Source: Yoonia maricola (GTDB lineage Bacteria; Pseudomonadota; Alphaproteobacteria; Rhodobacterales; Rhodobacteraceae). From it: DNA of 64,000 bases. A program made the translations under genes and the position numbers. The notes under the pieces are model-generated. The model did no database searches and was not told where the DNA came from. It saw nothing but the letters and a program-made list of their open reading frames with translations. The DNA lies in NCBI RefSeq assembly GCF_002797915.1, contig NZ_PGTY01000002.1, forward strand, positions 713,001-777,000, written 5' to 3'. Shown in pieces: positions 9,391-17,955 of the stretch. Each line of letters begins with the position of its first letter. Position 1 is the stretch's first letter.

Positions 9391-10200
9391 ATGCGTATCC
9401 TCAGCATCACCGCCGCACTGGCGTTTGGTTTGTCCAGCCCGGCATTGGCACAAGAGATAAATTTCGGAAATGACAGTAGTGAATGGGCCAATGATGGTGA
9501 GTGTGATGATGGTCGCTTTACCGGCAAGGGCATGACTGCAACGCCGCTTTTGGAAGAAGATGTGCTTGCTGACGCCACTGATTGCCGCACCGCCTATGAG
9601 GCTGGGACCCTTACTTTGCTAGGTGTAGCAAGTGACGGAACCATTGATTTTGGCAATGATGAGGGTGATTGGTCCAACGATGATGAGTGTGATGACATGC
9701 GGTTCGCAGGGCCCGGTATGACGACGACGCCATTGCTGCAAGATGACATCATGCGCGATGCCACCGATTGTCGGACAGCCTATGAGGCTGGTCTGCTTAC
9801 TCTCAGTGGTGACGGTCCGGATGATTTGATCATCGAGGGGGTCAATTTCGGCAATGATAATGGCGAATGGTCAAACGACGGCGAATGCGATGACCCCCGC
9901 TTTGTAGGCGCGGGCATGACAGCGACACCGCTACTGGCCGACGATGTATTACGCGATGCTACCGATTGCAGCACTGCGTTTACGGCTGGCAACCTTACGC
10001 TGTTGGGCGTTGATGCCAAGGGCGGTATCGACTTTGGCAATGACGAAGGTGAATGGTCGAACGACGGCGAATGTGATGACATGCGCTTTGCCGGGCCAGG
10101 CATGACAACGACGGTACTGTTGTATGATGACGTTATGCGCGATGCCACTGATTGCCGGGCCGCTTACGAGGCCGGGCAGCTAACCCTCGCGGGTCAGTAA
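9391..10200 (+). CDS. Secreted protein of four tandem Asp/Cys-rich repeats
   Basis: A 269-residue protein: a signal peptide (MRILSITAALAFGLSSPALAQ), then nothing but four repeats at residues 23-84, 85-150, 151-212 and 213-269. Each unit follows the pattern FGND-x3-W-(A/S)ND-x-ECDD-x-RF-x-G-x-GMT, then DATDC, then AG-x-LTL-x-G. Each has two invariant cysteines (in ECDD and TDC) and clusters of Asp. Units 1 and 3 (MTATPLL, DVL) and units 2 and 4 (ECDDMRFAGPGMTTT, MRDATDC) match best, suggesting duplication of a two-unit block. The start ATG at 9391 has AGGA seven bases upstream. I know similar ECDDxRF segments in alphaproteobacterial extracytoplasmic proteins but no function. Disulfides or divalent-metal binding are guesses. 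Confidence 0.85.
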   Translation: MRILSITAALAFGLSSPALAQEINFGNDSSEWANDGECDDGRFTGKGMTATPLLEEDVLADATDCRTAYEAGTLTLLGVASDGTIDFGNDEGDWSNDDECDDMRFAGPGMTTTPLLQDDIMRDATDCRTAYEAGLLTLSGDGPDDLIIEGVNFGNDNGEWSNDGECDDPRFVGAGMTATPLLADDVLRDATDCSTAFTAGNLTLLGVDAKGGIDFGNDEGEWSNDGECDDMRFAGPGMTTTVLLYDDVMRDATDCRAAYEAGQLTLAGQ

Positions 10201-10202
10201 AC

Positions 10203-11159
10203 CTACCCGGCGATCATTTCGGACTGACGTACAATCACCTCAGCCTGTTTGATTGATGCAATATCGACGAGGCGGCCTTTGTAAACGGTCGCCCCCTCGC
10301 TGCGTGCCTTGGCGTCTTCCATCGCGGCAAGGATTTCGCGGGCTTCTTTCACAGCCGCTGCTGAGGGCGTGAACACGTCGTTGGCCAATGCGATCTGCTT
10401 GGGGTGGATCGCCCATTTCCCGACCATGCCCAGCGTGGCCGAGCGTTTGGCCTGCGCACGATACCCTTCATCATCGCTGAAATCGCCGAATGGCCCATCG
10501 ACAGGCAGCACGCCATGCGTGCGGCAGGCCGCCACGATGGCGGTCTGTGCCCAGTGCCACGGGTCAGAATAGTGGCGCGCGTCGCCATGCAGCATGTAGT
10601 AGTTTTCCTGGGTGCCGCCGATGCCGGTCGTCTGCATACCCATCGAGGCGGCGAAGTCAGCTGCTCCAAGGCTCATTGCTGCCATGCGTGGGGAACTGGC
10701 GGCGATTTCTTCCACATGTGCGATGCCGGCGGCGGATTCGATGATGACCTCAAAGCTGATGGGTTTGGTCCGACATTTTGCCGTTTCAATCGCGGTCACC
10801 AGTGCGTCGACGGCATAGACATCCGCGGCGCAGCCCACCTTTGGGATCATAATCTGGTCTATTCTGTCACCTGCCTGTTCAAGCACATCAACCACGTCTT
10901 TGTACCAGTACGGCGTGTCCAACCCGTTGATCCGGACTGACAGATATTTGGTGTTCCAGTCCACATCATTGATTGCCTGAATGACATTTGCGCGTGCGGT
11001 GTCTTTGTCCGAAGGTGACACGCTGTCCTCAAGGTCCAGGTTGATGACATCTGCCGCACTCGCCGCCATCTTTTCAAACAGTTTGGTGTTTGAGCCCGGG
11101 CCAAACAGCTGGCAGCGGTTTGGACGGGCAGGGGGCGTGGGTTGCAGGCGGAATGACAT
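10203..11159 (-). CDS. mcl1: L-malyl-CoA/beta-methylmalyl-CoA lyase
   Basis: A 318-residue member of the HpcH/HpaI-CitE superfamily. The N-terminus MSFRLQPTPPARPNRCQLFGPGSN, the VINLDLEDSVSPSDKD metal/substrate region and FEVIIESAAGIAHVEEIA are characteristic of Rhodobacterales Mcl1, which cleaves (3S)-malyl-CoA and (2R,3S)-beta-methylmalyl-CoA to glyoxylate plus acetyl-CoA or propionyl-CoA. It works in the ethylmalonyl-CoA pathway and in C1 assimilation. AAGGA stands seven bases before the ATG at 11159. It is convergent with the repeat-protein gene, with only two bases between the stops. Confidence 0.93.
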   Translation of the reverse strand: MSFRLQPTPPARPNRCQLFGPGSNTKLFEKMAASAADVINLDLEDSVSPSDKDTARANVIQAINDVDWNTKYLSVRINGLDTPYWYKDVVDVLEQAGDRIDQIMIPKVGCAADVYAVDALVTAIETAKCRTKPISFEVIIESAAGIAHVEEIAASSPRMAAMSLGAADFAASMGMQTTGIGGTQENYYMLHGDARHYSDPWHWAQTAIVAACRTHGVLPVDGPFGDFSDDEGYRAQAKRSATLGMVGKWAIHPKQIALANDVFTPSAAAVKEAREILAAMEDAKARSEGATVYKGRLVDIASIKQAEVIVRQSEMIAG

Positions 11160-11285
11160 TGGTGATCCTTGGCGTACTTTAATTGCGTAGTGATTGCGCG
11201 GATCGATATATTGTTACGTAGAGACGTACAAGGTAAATGCGCAGTCGCAGCAAGAAAATGCTGCGACGCAAAATGGTTGATGATG

Positions 11286-12470
11286 TCAGATTCCGGCTGC
11301 GACGATAGCCTTGGCCAACACAGGCACCGTCTGTGCGTTCAATCCGGCAATGTTCATCCGGCTGTCACCTACCATGTAAATTCCATGATCGGCGCGTAGT
11401 TTTTCCACCATCTCGGGGGTGGTCCCCAAACGGCTGAACATACCCCGGTGATGTGCAAGAAAATCAAACCGGTCGCTATTGGTCAGGCGTTTGAGCTCAT
11501 CGGCCAGCTGCTGGCGCAGGTCCAGCATTCCGTTGCGGGTTTCTTCCAGCTCTGCTTCCCAATCGGCGCGCAATTCGGGGTCTTGCAGAATGGTTGTCAC
11601 CACGCGGGCCCCGTGATCTGGCGGGAAGGAATAGTTCTGGCGATTAAGGAACGCGAGGTTCTGCTGGGTCAGCGCTTGTTGATCGGCGTCCTTGGTCACA
11701 GCCATCAGAATGCCCGTTCGCTCACGATAAATGCCAAAGTTCTTGGAACAACTCGCCGCAATCAGGCAGTTTTCAAAGCTGCTGGCGATCTGGCGGGTGG
11801 CCTTGGCATCGTCAGCCAGACCATCGCCAAAGCCCTGGTAGGCGATGTCGACGAAAGGGACGGCACTCTTGTTTTGCATCAGGCCGATGACCTGTTCCAT
11901 CTGGCCGTAGGTCAGGTTCGCGCCGGTTGGGTTGTGGCAGCAGCCGTGCAGCAGGACCACATCACCGGGGGCCACATTTTGCAGATCGGCCATCATGCCG
12001 TCGAAATCGACGCCGCGTGTTTCGCTATCGAAATAGCGATATTCGGCCATCTTCATGCCAAGATATTTGATGATCGATGGGTGGTTTGGCCATGTTGGGT
12101 TGGACAGCCAGACGGTGGCTTTGGGGGCCGCGATGCGGATAAGTTCGAGCGCTTGCCGGATCGCGCCTGTTCCGCCGGGCGTGGCAATCGCCGCTACCCG
12201 CTCGGACAAGACGCTGTCGCCCAGAACAAGGTCTTTCATCACCGCACCGAAAGCAGGATCACCGGCCAGCCCAGTATAGGCCTTGGTCGATTGATCCGCC
12301 AAAATCCGGCGTTCCGCCTCTTTTACCGCACGCATGACCGGTGTGTTGCCCGTCGCGTCCTTGTAGACGCCAACGCCAAGATCAACTTTGTCGCTACGTG
12401 GGTCCGCTTTGAACTTGGCCACGAGGGCAAGGATTTTGTCAGCGGGTTGGGCGGTCAGGTTTTCAAGCAT
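11286..12470 (-). CDS. Aromatic amino acid / aspartate aminotransferase
   Basis: A 394-residue class I PLP aminotransferase of the aspartate/tyrosine type. The PLP lysine lies in IAASCSKNFGIYRERTG, and HGCCHNPTGANLTYGQ and the C-terminal substrate-binding Arg in GDSRMNIAGLN are present. It transfers amino groups between aromatic or dicarboxylic amino acids and 2-oxoglutarate; sequence inspection cannot settle which substrate is preferred. It follows the sulfurtransferase gene by 3 bases, so the two are co-transcribed, a pairing consistent with transamination of cysteine to 3-mercaptopyruvate. Confidence 0.9.
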   Translation of the reverse strand: MLENLTAQPADKILALVAKFKADPRSDKVDLGVGVYKDATGNTPVMRAVKEAERRILADQSTKAYTGLAGDPAFGAVMKDLVLGDSVLSERVAAIATPGGTGAIRQALELIRIAAPKATVWLSNPTWPNHPSIIKYLGMKMAEYRYFDSETRGVDFDGMMADLQNVAPGDVVLLHGCCHNPTGANLTYGQMEQVIGLMQNKSAVPFVDIAYQGFGDGLADDAKATRQIASSFENCLIAASCSKNFGIYRERTGILMAVTKDADQQALTQQNLAFLNRQNYSFPPDHGARVVTTILQDPELRADWEAELEETRNGMLDLRQQLADELKRLTNSDRFDFLAHHRGMFSRLGTTPEMVEKLRADHGIYMVGDSRMNIAGLNAQTVPVLAKAIVAAGI

Positions 12471-12473
12471 CGT

Positions 12474-13337
12474 TCAGGCTCCGGTCGCAATTGGAAGGTC
12501 GGCGTACATGCCCCATTCGGACCATGACCCGTCATAAAGCGCATGATCCGTTTTGCCGATCCGTTCAAGGGCAAGTGACACGATAGCGGCTGTGACACCG
12601 GACCCGCAGGTCGTGATCGCGGGTTTGGTCAGGTTAATGCCTGCATCCGTAAAGACTGTGCGCAAAGCGGTGGGTGCTTTCATGGTTCCATCGGCGGTCA
12701 GCAGATCTTTATAAAAGACGTTCAGGGATCCCGGAATATGGCCAGAGCGCATCCCCTCGCGCGGTTCTGGCGCGTCGCCCCTGAACCGCTCTGGTGCGCG
12801 GGCATCAATGATGCTGTGATCGCCAAGCTTTGCAGCCCGTGCGACATCAGTCACATCGCGCAGACGGTGCGCTTCCATTTTCACGGTCATATGACGGTCG
12901 CGGATGGTTGGTGCAGCGCTGGTGACCTTGTGTCCATCTGCGACCCATTTGGGCAGCCCGCCATCCAGCACGGCGATATTCGTCTGTCCCATCAGACGAA
13001 ACAACCACCAGACACGGGCCGCCGAAAACAGCCCCGTGCCATCGTAAACAACAACCTGATGTCCATCGCCCACACCCATGGCGCGCATCCGCGACATGAA
13101 TTTTTCAACAGGTGGCGCCATATGCGGCAGCTCGGACCGGTTGTCGCTGATTTCATCAATATCAAAGAAGCGCGCGCCGGGGATGTGACCCGCTGCATAC
13201 TCGGCCTTTGCGTCACGCCCTGTGTCCGGCATGTACCATGACGCGTCAAAGATCCGCAGATCCGGGTCTTTGAGGTGGGCCGCCAGCCAATCAGTGCTGA
13301 CAAGCGTCTTTGGGTCATCCGCTGGTGAGGTTGTCAT
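12474..13337 (-). CDS. sseA: 3-mercaptopyruvate sulfurtransferase
   Basis: A two-domain rhodanese, 287 residues. The catalytic cysteine (C244) sits in CGSGVTA, the active-site loop typical of mercaptopyruvate sulfurtransferases rather than thiosulfate sulfurtransferases. The N-terminal non-catalytic rhodanese domain has HIPGARFFDIDEISD. It moves sulfur from 3-mercaptopyruvate to an acceptor. Of the two adjacent ATGs, the one at 13337 has AAGGGG at the better distance (6 bases). The aminotransferase follows in the same operon, which would supply mercaptopyruvate. Confidence 0.92.
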   Translation of the reverse strand: MTTSPADDPKTLVSTDWLAAHLKDPDLRIFDASWYMPDTGRDAKAEYAAGHIPGARFFDIDEISDNRSELPHMAPPVEKFMSRMRAMGVGDGHQVVVYDGTGLFSAARVWWLFRLMGQTNIAVLDGGLPKWVADGHKVTSAAPTIRDRHMTVKMEAHRLRDVTDVARAAKLGDHSIIDARAPERFRGDAPEPREGMRSGHIPGSLNVFYKDLLTADGTMKAPTALRTVFTDAGINLTKPAITTCGSGVTAAIVSLALERIGKTDHALYDGSWSEWGMYADLPIATGA

Positions 13338-13663
13338 CATATGCCCCTTCGCAACAATCGCGCCAGAGGTAGCCCGCACGGCCCTTTATGACAAGCCTTT
13401 GAGCAGCGCAGATCCGGGTAAATGCACCAAAGAAAACGGCTGGGTCTGATGGTGTCGAACGTCACACGACCTTGGCCTTCACGTCATAAACTGGCCCAAA
13501 ATCCGGAAAGTCGCATAACAGACCTTGGCGCAGCATGCGGCGAAGGTCTCAAAACGGCCCAACTTGTACCTTTAGTTTTTGATTCGCGCGCTTGCAGCGT
13601 CGGAAAGGCCGAGTGCCCGAAGATATCCGCTGCCGTGGCGCACCGGTTGATCGCGCGTTCTCT
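13338..13663. other. Intergenic stretch upstream of sseA with a small hairpin
   Basis: No convincing gene. The plus-strand open frame across this region has no recognisable domain. The one structure seen is an inverted repeat, AGACCTT at 13520-13526 against AAGGTCT at 13543-13549, with a 16-base interior that itself contains a GCA/TGC pair. Read on the minus strand it lies about 180 bases ahead of sseA and could be a leader hairpin. No known riboswitch class was recognised. Confidence 0.4.
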
Positions 13664-14128
13664 CTATAGTCCTAGCTCAGAGAGACCTTTATGAACTTTA
13701 GGCCTTGGCCCTTGGGGCCAATGAAAAAGCCGCTCAGCTTCGGCAATCGCCACGTCATTGATCGAGGCATGGCGCACGGCCATGTAGCCCGCAGCGTCGA
13801 ATTCCCAGTTTTCGTTGCCGTAGGCGCGGAACCAGTTGCTCTTCGCGTCGTGGTATTCGTAGCAAAAGCGCACAGCGATGCGAGTGTCGCTGTGCGCCCA
13901 AATCTCTTTGATCAGCCGATACCCATTTTCCACCGTCCACTTGCGGGTCAGGAAGTCGCGCACCTCGTCCCTGCCGTTAAGAAACTCGGACCGGTTGCGC
14001 CATTTGGTATCAGCGGAATAGGCCAGTGCGACCTTTTCGGGATCGCGGCTGTTCCACGCATCTTCGGCCATCCGGACTTTCTTGACTGCGTCGTCGTAAG
14101 AAAAGGGCGGCACTGGCATGCGTGTCAT
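13664..14128 (-). CDS. NTF2-like protein (DUF1348 type)
   Basis: A 154-residue SnoaL/NTF2-fold protein. The segments [32 protein letters not shown] and [19 protein letters not shown] are the DUF1348 pattern. Members form small alpha+beta cone barrels; no reaction is established. The start is taken as the ATG at 14128 (a longer TTG start would run into cynS). It begins 7 bases after the cynS stop on the same strand, so it is the last gene of the cyanate operon and may have an accessory role there, but that rests on position only. Confidence 0.8.
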   Translation of the reverse strand: MTRMPVPPFSYDDAVKKVRMAEDAWNSRDPEKVALAYSADTKWRNRSEFLNGRDEVRDFLTRKWTVENGYRLIKEIWAHSDTRIAVRFCYEYHDAKSNWFRAYGNENWEFDAAGYMAVRHASINDVAIAEAERLFHWPQGPRPKVHKGLSELGL

Positions 14129-14135
14129 TGTGGGG

Positions 14136-14603
14136 TTACCACGAATTGTAGCCAAGGTACTTGCCCGACATCTCTACCTTTACACGGTCCCCCTTGGGAT
14201 TTTCTATCCGGGTCACGGACATGTCAAAATCGATGGCGGACATAATGCCGTCGCCGAACTTCTCTTGGATCAATGCCTTAAGTGTGGGGCCGTAGACGCC
14301 GACAATCTCATAGAAGCGATAGATACAGGGGTCAGTTGGCACCGCCTGTTCCCAGATTTTGGTGGGGCTCTCGGCCAGCACACTTTCTGCCTCTTGCGGC
14401 AGGCCCATGACACTGACCATCAGCTTGGCCTTCTCAGCCGGAAACGCGTTCATGCCCATGGCCGCCGAGTGGGTCCACACCGGGGACATGTCAATCTTCG
14501 CAGCGATCTCTTCCCATGTCATGCCGGCCTGTTTTTTGGCGGACAGGATCATGGCGGTGACGTCTTCTTTGGTCATCATTTCAGTCATGGCGAGGTCTTT
14601 CAT
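14136..14603 (-). CDS. cynS: Cyanase (cyanate hydratase)
   Basis: A 155-residue cyanase. The catalytic triad of the E. coli enzyme aligns at the same numbers: R96 and E99 in YRFYEIVG and S122 in DGIMSAID. Cyanase converts cyanate and bicarbonate to ammonia and CO2 through carbamate and acts as a cytoplasmic homodecamer. The N-terminal helix-turn-helix-like domain ([15 protein letters not shown]) is present. GGAGAAG stands about seven bases before the ATG at 14603. It follows three ABC transporter genes of the nitrate/cyanate type, which indicates cyanate as the transported substrate. Confidence 0.96.
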   Translation of the reverse strand: MKDLAMTEMMTKEDVTAMILSAKKQAGMTWEEIAAKIDMSPVWTHSAAMGMNAFPAEKAKLMVSVMGLPQEAESVLAESPTKIWEQAVPTDPCIYRFYEIVGVYGPTLKALIQEKFGDGIMSAIDFDMSVTRIENPKGDRVKVEMSGKYLGYNSW

Positions 14604-14621
14604 GTTGGTCTTCTCCGGGTA

Positions 14622-15527
14622 TTAGCTGTTCACCGCGACAAGGGCGGGTTGGGTGTCTTCGGGGTCGTCTTGCGGCTCTGTCTTGTCGATCCGGACGGTT
14701 TCGGGTCGGTTGGTTTCACCTGCGATTGTGGGCTGTCCGGCAAGCTCTTTCGACCGCTTGCCAAGGAACTGCACCAAGTGGTTGCGGATCGCGTAGTAGT
14801 TGGGATGTTCGACGATTTCGGTACGGTTGCGGGGGCGTGGAATGGTGATTTCAACGCTTTCCGCCACCCGCGCCTGCGGGCCGTTGGTCATCAGCAGGAT
14901 GCGGTCGGCCAGTAAGATCGCTTCGTCGATGTCGTGGGTGATCATGAAGACTGTCTGCTCCATCTGCCCCCAGATTTTGAGCAGCTCGTCCTGTATGGTC
15001 CCGCGTGTGAGGGCGTCCAGCGCGCCAAAGGGCTCATCCAGCAACAACAGCTTGGGGTGATTGGCAAAGGCCCGCGCGATAGACACGCGCTGACGCATAC
15101 CGCCCGATAACTGGCTTGGTTTGCGGTGGATCACGTCGCCTTCCAGCCCCACCATCGCAAGGAACTCAGTCGCATGGTCTATGACCTTCGCTTTGCTCCA
15201 GTCAGGATAACGGGCGGCAACGCCAAAGGTGACGTTCTTGAGCGTCGTAAGCCATGGCAGCAGTGAGTAGTTTTGGAAGACAACACCACGGTCTAGGCTT
15301 GGCCCTCGCACCGCTTGCCCATCCATCACCACGACGCCACTGGTCGGTTCTGCCAGCCCTGCAAGGATATTCATGATCGTGGATTTGCCGCAACCGGAAT
15401 GGCCAAGGATCACCACGAACTCTCCCTTTTCGACGCCGAAACTGGCGTCTTCAAAAACGGTCAGCTCTCCGCCAGCCCCATCGGGGAACCGCTGCGTCAG
15501 CTTTTCGATACTTAGATACGGTTTCAT
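14622..15527 (-). CDS. Cyanate/nitrate-type ABC transporter, ATP-binding protein
   Basis: A 301-residue ATPase of the NrtD/SsuB/TauB family: Walker A GHSGCGKST, signature LSGGMRQRVSIARA, Walker B LLLLDEPFGALDALTR, and the FMITHDIDEAILLADR switch region. The tail after about residue 250 carries an extra low-complexity segment. It powers the permease encoded just upstream. The start is the ATG at 15527 with AAGGA upstream; the open frame reaches back to 15599 inside the permease gene without similarity. It sits between the permease and cynS on the same strand. Confidence 0.92.
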   Translation of the reverse strand: MKPYLSIEKLTQRFPDGAGGELTVFEDASFGVEKGEFVVILGHSGCGKSTIMNILAGLAEPTSGVVVMDGQAVRGPSLDRGVVFQNYSLLPWLTTLKNVTFGVAARYPDWSKAKVIDHATEFLAMVGLEGDVIHRKPSQLSGGMRQRVSIARAFANHPKLLLLDEPFGALDALTRGTIQDELLKIWGQMEQTVFMITHDIDEAILLADRILLMTNGPQARVAESVEITIPRPRNRTEIVEHPNYYAIRNHLVQFLGKRSKELAGQPTIAGETNRPETVRIDKTEPQDDPEDTQPALVAVNS

Positions 15528-15537
15528 GGATCGTCCT

Positions 15538-16371
15538 TTATTCGGCGTAAGTGACGCGGCGTTGCAAAAGACCAAAGGCCGAGTCCAACAGCATGCCAAC
15601 CACGCCGATCATGAGAATTGAGAAAATGACGGAGGTTAGATCAAGGTTGTTCCATTCGTTCCATACGTAATAGCCAATGCCTGTGCCGCCCACGAGCATC
15701 TCCGCCGCCACAATCACCAGCCAAGCGATCCCGATCGAGATGCGCATGCCCGTCACGATGGTCGGGGCAGCGGCGGGCAGGATCACGGTGAAGGCGGTCT
15801 TGATTGCCCCAAGTTCATGGGTGCGAGCCACGTTCACCCAGTCTTCGCGCACACCCGCGACACCAAAGGCAGTGTTGATCAGCATCGGCCAAATTGAACA
15901 AATAAAGATCACGAATATCGCAGATGCCTCGCTATCTCCAATGATAAACAAGGCCAATGGCATCCATGCCAACGGCGAGATTGGGCGTAGCACTTGGATA
16001 AACGGATTGAACGCTTTGCAGGCAACCTGAGACATGCCGATCAGGAACCCAAACGGGATCGCAACCAAGGCGGCCAGCAAATACCCTGTCAGGACCCGGT
16101 AGATCGAATAGCCGATCTGGATGCCGATGCCCTTGTCGTTGGGGCCTGCATCATAAAACGGATCGCTCAGCTGTTCCCACGCTTTGGCCAGCACCTGGCT
16201 GGGCGGCGGTACGCCCGCTTTCGCTTCGCCAGCACCTGTCAGGCGTTCATATTCAGTCAGCTCTTCGACGGCCTTCTGCGCCGGAATTGCGGCCTCCCAT
16301 AACAGGAGACCGACAATCAGCATGAGCACAGACAACAGCGCCGCGCGTTGGTTCAGGGATAGCTGACCCAT
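15538..16371 (-). CDS. Cyanate/nitrate-type ABC transporter, permease
   Basis: A 277-residue inner-membrane permease of the NrtB/SsuC family (BPD_transp_1). It has an N-terminal membrane segment, then the conserved core LTGYLLAALVAIPFGFLIGMS, and the EAA-like loop near GAIKTAFTVILPAAAPTIVTG that docks the ATPase. The VLRPISPLAWMPLALFIIGD segment is typical of nitrate/taurine-type permeases. It begins 3 bases after the substrate-binding protein stop and is followed by the ATPase, a standard transporter order. Confidence 0.92.
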   Translation of the reverse strand: MGQLSLNQRAALLSVLMLIVGLLLWEAAIPAQKAVEELTEYERLTGAGEAKAGVPPPSQVLAKAWEQLSDPFYDAGPNDKGIGIQIGYSIYRVLTGYLLAALVAIPFGFLIGMSQVACKAFNPFIQVLRPISPLAWMPLALFIIGDSEASAIFVIFICSIWPMLINTAFGVAGVREDWVNVARTHELGAIKTAFTVILPAAAPTIVTGMRISIGIAWLVIVAAEMLVGGTGIGYYVWNEWNNLDLTSVIFSILMIGVVGMLLDSAFGLLQRRVTYAE

Positions 16372-16374
16372 GCC

Positions 16375-17757
16375 TTAGCCTTTCCGGATCGCAAAGCTAT
16401 CGACGTAGGCTTCCGGCGTGGCTGGATCAAAGGTTTTGCCCATAATTGTATGCGACTTGTAGGTGATGTCGGGCGCGTCATAGCCAAGGTCTTCCATGAC
16501 CTTTTTGCAATCCGCGGCCAGATAGACCTGTTCCGCCACACCGCGATAATCCACGTCACCTTCGATGTATCCCCAGCGCTTCATCTGCGTCAGGATCCAG
16601 ACCCCCATCGAGTGCCATGGGAAGGGGTCGAAATCGATCCGGTCGGGCACACGTTGTACTTCGCCCAAACCATCCGCATAGGTGCCGGTCAGAACCTGTT
16701 CGATCACCGTCACGGGCTGGTTGAGGTAGTTTGTCGGCGCGATCGCCTCCGAGATTTCTTTGCGGTTTTCAGCCGCCGAAGCGTACTGCGTCGCATCAAT
16801 GATCGCCTTGAGAAGGGCGCCGTATGTGTTGGGCAATTCCGTCGCAAAGGACAGCGGGGCGGCAAAGGCGCAGCATGGATGACCGTCCCAGATTTCCTTG
16901 GTCAGGATGTGCAGGAAGCCGATGCCTTCAAACACAGCGCGCTGGTTGAACGGATCAGGCGACAGATAACCATCAAGGTTTCCAGCCCGCAGGTTCGCAA
17001 CCATCTCTGGCGGCGGTACAACACGGATCTGGATATCAACGTCGGGATCCAGACCAAATTCAGCGACGTAGTAGCGCAGCAGGAAATTGTGCATCGAGTA
17101 TTCGAACGGCACACCGAACGTGAAGCCCTTCCACTGTTTCGGATCACGCTTATCAAGATGCTCATTCGACAACACAATCGCCTGCCCATTGATGTTCTCG
17201 ACGGCGGGCATGATATATGGTTCAGCGACTGACCCCGCGCCCAGTGTCATCGCCAAAGGCATCGGGGTCAGCATGTGGGACGCATCATATTCACCGTTCA
17301 GCGACTTGTCCCGCGCAACCGCCCAACCTGCGGTTTTGATCACTTGGGCGTTCAGACCGTAGCGTTCATAAAACCCCAGCGGCTGTGCCATGATGATCGG
17401 TGTCGCACAGGTGATCGGCACGAACCCAATATTTAGATCGGTTTTCTCAGGTGGTCCAAGATTATCAAGGATAGCCGCTTTCGCCTCGTTCAGCGGAAAT
17501 ACCGAAGCAAGCGCCGCAGCCATTGTCGTCCCGCCCATCACGCCCATGAACGACCGGCGGCCGATGTCGCTTTGACCGAAGACGGAGCGGACAATTGCGC
17601 TTTCGACAGCGCGCTCCAACATGCCCTCAGATGTGGACAGATCAATGCTGTCATCCACTTCGGGCACAGTAGCGCTACAGCTATGGCAGCTACAATCTGC
17701 GGCATGGCGGAGGTCGGTTTTATCAGAGAACGGGTTCCCCAGTGATTTGATTGGCAT
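16375..17757 (-). CDS. CmpA/NrtA-family substrate-binding protein with CxCxxC leader
   Basis: A 460-residue binding protein of the nitrate/bicarbonate/cyanate (CmpA/NrtA) family, e.g. LNIGFVPITCATPIIMAQPLGFYERYGL and the YLSPDPFNQRAVF segment. A Tat-like signal, RRSFMGVMGG and a hydrophobic run, starts only at residue 67. Before it lies a 66-residue extension with CSCHSC (C22, C24, C27). Two ATGs are possible, 17769 and 17757; the latter has GGAG six bases upstream and is preferred. It leads the transporter-cynS operon, so cyanate is the inferred ligand. Whether the CxCxxC patch binds a metal or is removed with the leader is unknown. Confidence 0.9.
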   Translation of the reverse strand: MPIKSLGNPFSDKTDLRHAADCSCHSCSATVPEVDDSIDLSTSEGMLERAVESAIVRSVFGQSDIGRRSFMGVMGGTTMAAALASVFPLNEAKAAILDNLGPPEKTDLNIGFVPITCATPIIMAQPLGFYERYGLNAQVIKTAGWAVARDKSLNGEYDASHMLTPMPLAMTLGAGSVAEPYIMPAVENINGQAIVLSNEHLDKRDPKQWKGFTFGVPFEYSMHNFLLRYYVAEFGLDPDVDIQIRVVPPPEMVANLRAGNLDGYLSPDPFNQRAVFEGIGFLHILTKEIWDGHPCCAFAAPLSFATELPNTYGALLKAIIDATQYASAAENRKEISEAIAPTNYLNQPVTVIEQVLTGTYADGLGEVQRVPDRIDFDPFPWHSMGVWILTQMKRWGYIEGDVDYRGVAEQVYLAADCKKVMEDLGYDAPDITYKSHTIMGKTFDPATPEAYVDSFAIRKG

Positions 17758-17888
17758 TGCGTGCTCCATCGTTGGTTTCCCAAAGCTTGGCAGCACGCAT
17801 CCGGCAAATGAAGACGTTCGCCGAAATCCCAAGAATTCATTTTCGTGATGAATTTCAGTGCGATAAACGGCCCGATCCAGCAAAATTA

Positions 17889-17920
17889 TTACGATAATTC
17901 GTAATTTACGATATTTCGTA
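17889..17920. promoter_or_regulatory. Two tandem TACGA-N4-TCGTA palindromes
   Basis: In the AT-rich divergent region between the cyanate transporter operon and the regulator gene there are two inverted repeats: TTACGA-TAAT-TCGTAA at 17889-17904 and TACGA-TATT-TCGTA at 17907-17920. Their centres are 17 bp apart. The shared TACGA-N4-TCGTA core and the position suggest operators for the regulator encoded at 17956. No -24/-12 sigma-54 promoter was found in the sequence leading to the transporter operon. Confidence 0.65.
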
Positions 17921-17955
17921 TTGAACGACGCTGCGTTTTCGATCCGCATGAAGAC

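Noticed and set aside
11448..12527. Long plus-strand open frame of 359 codons
   Set aside because: It is antisense to the aminotransferase, has no domain signature and no ribosome site; it follows from codon bias of the real gene.
13640..13690. TATAGT and GTCCTAGCTCAG text resembling a synthetic-promoter scaffold
   Set aside because: The -35/-10 spacing is only 12 bases, and the text is the 3' coding end of the NTF2-like gene.
13422..13694. Plus-strand open frame of 90 codons upstream of sseA
   Set aside because: No recognisable domain, no ribosome site, and it runs into the 3' end of the NTF2-like gene.
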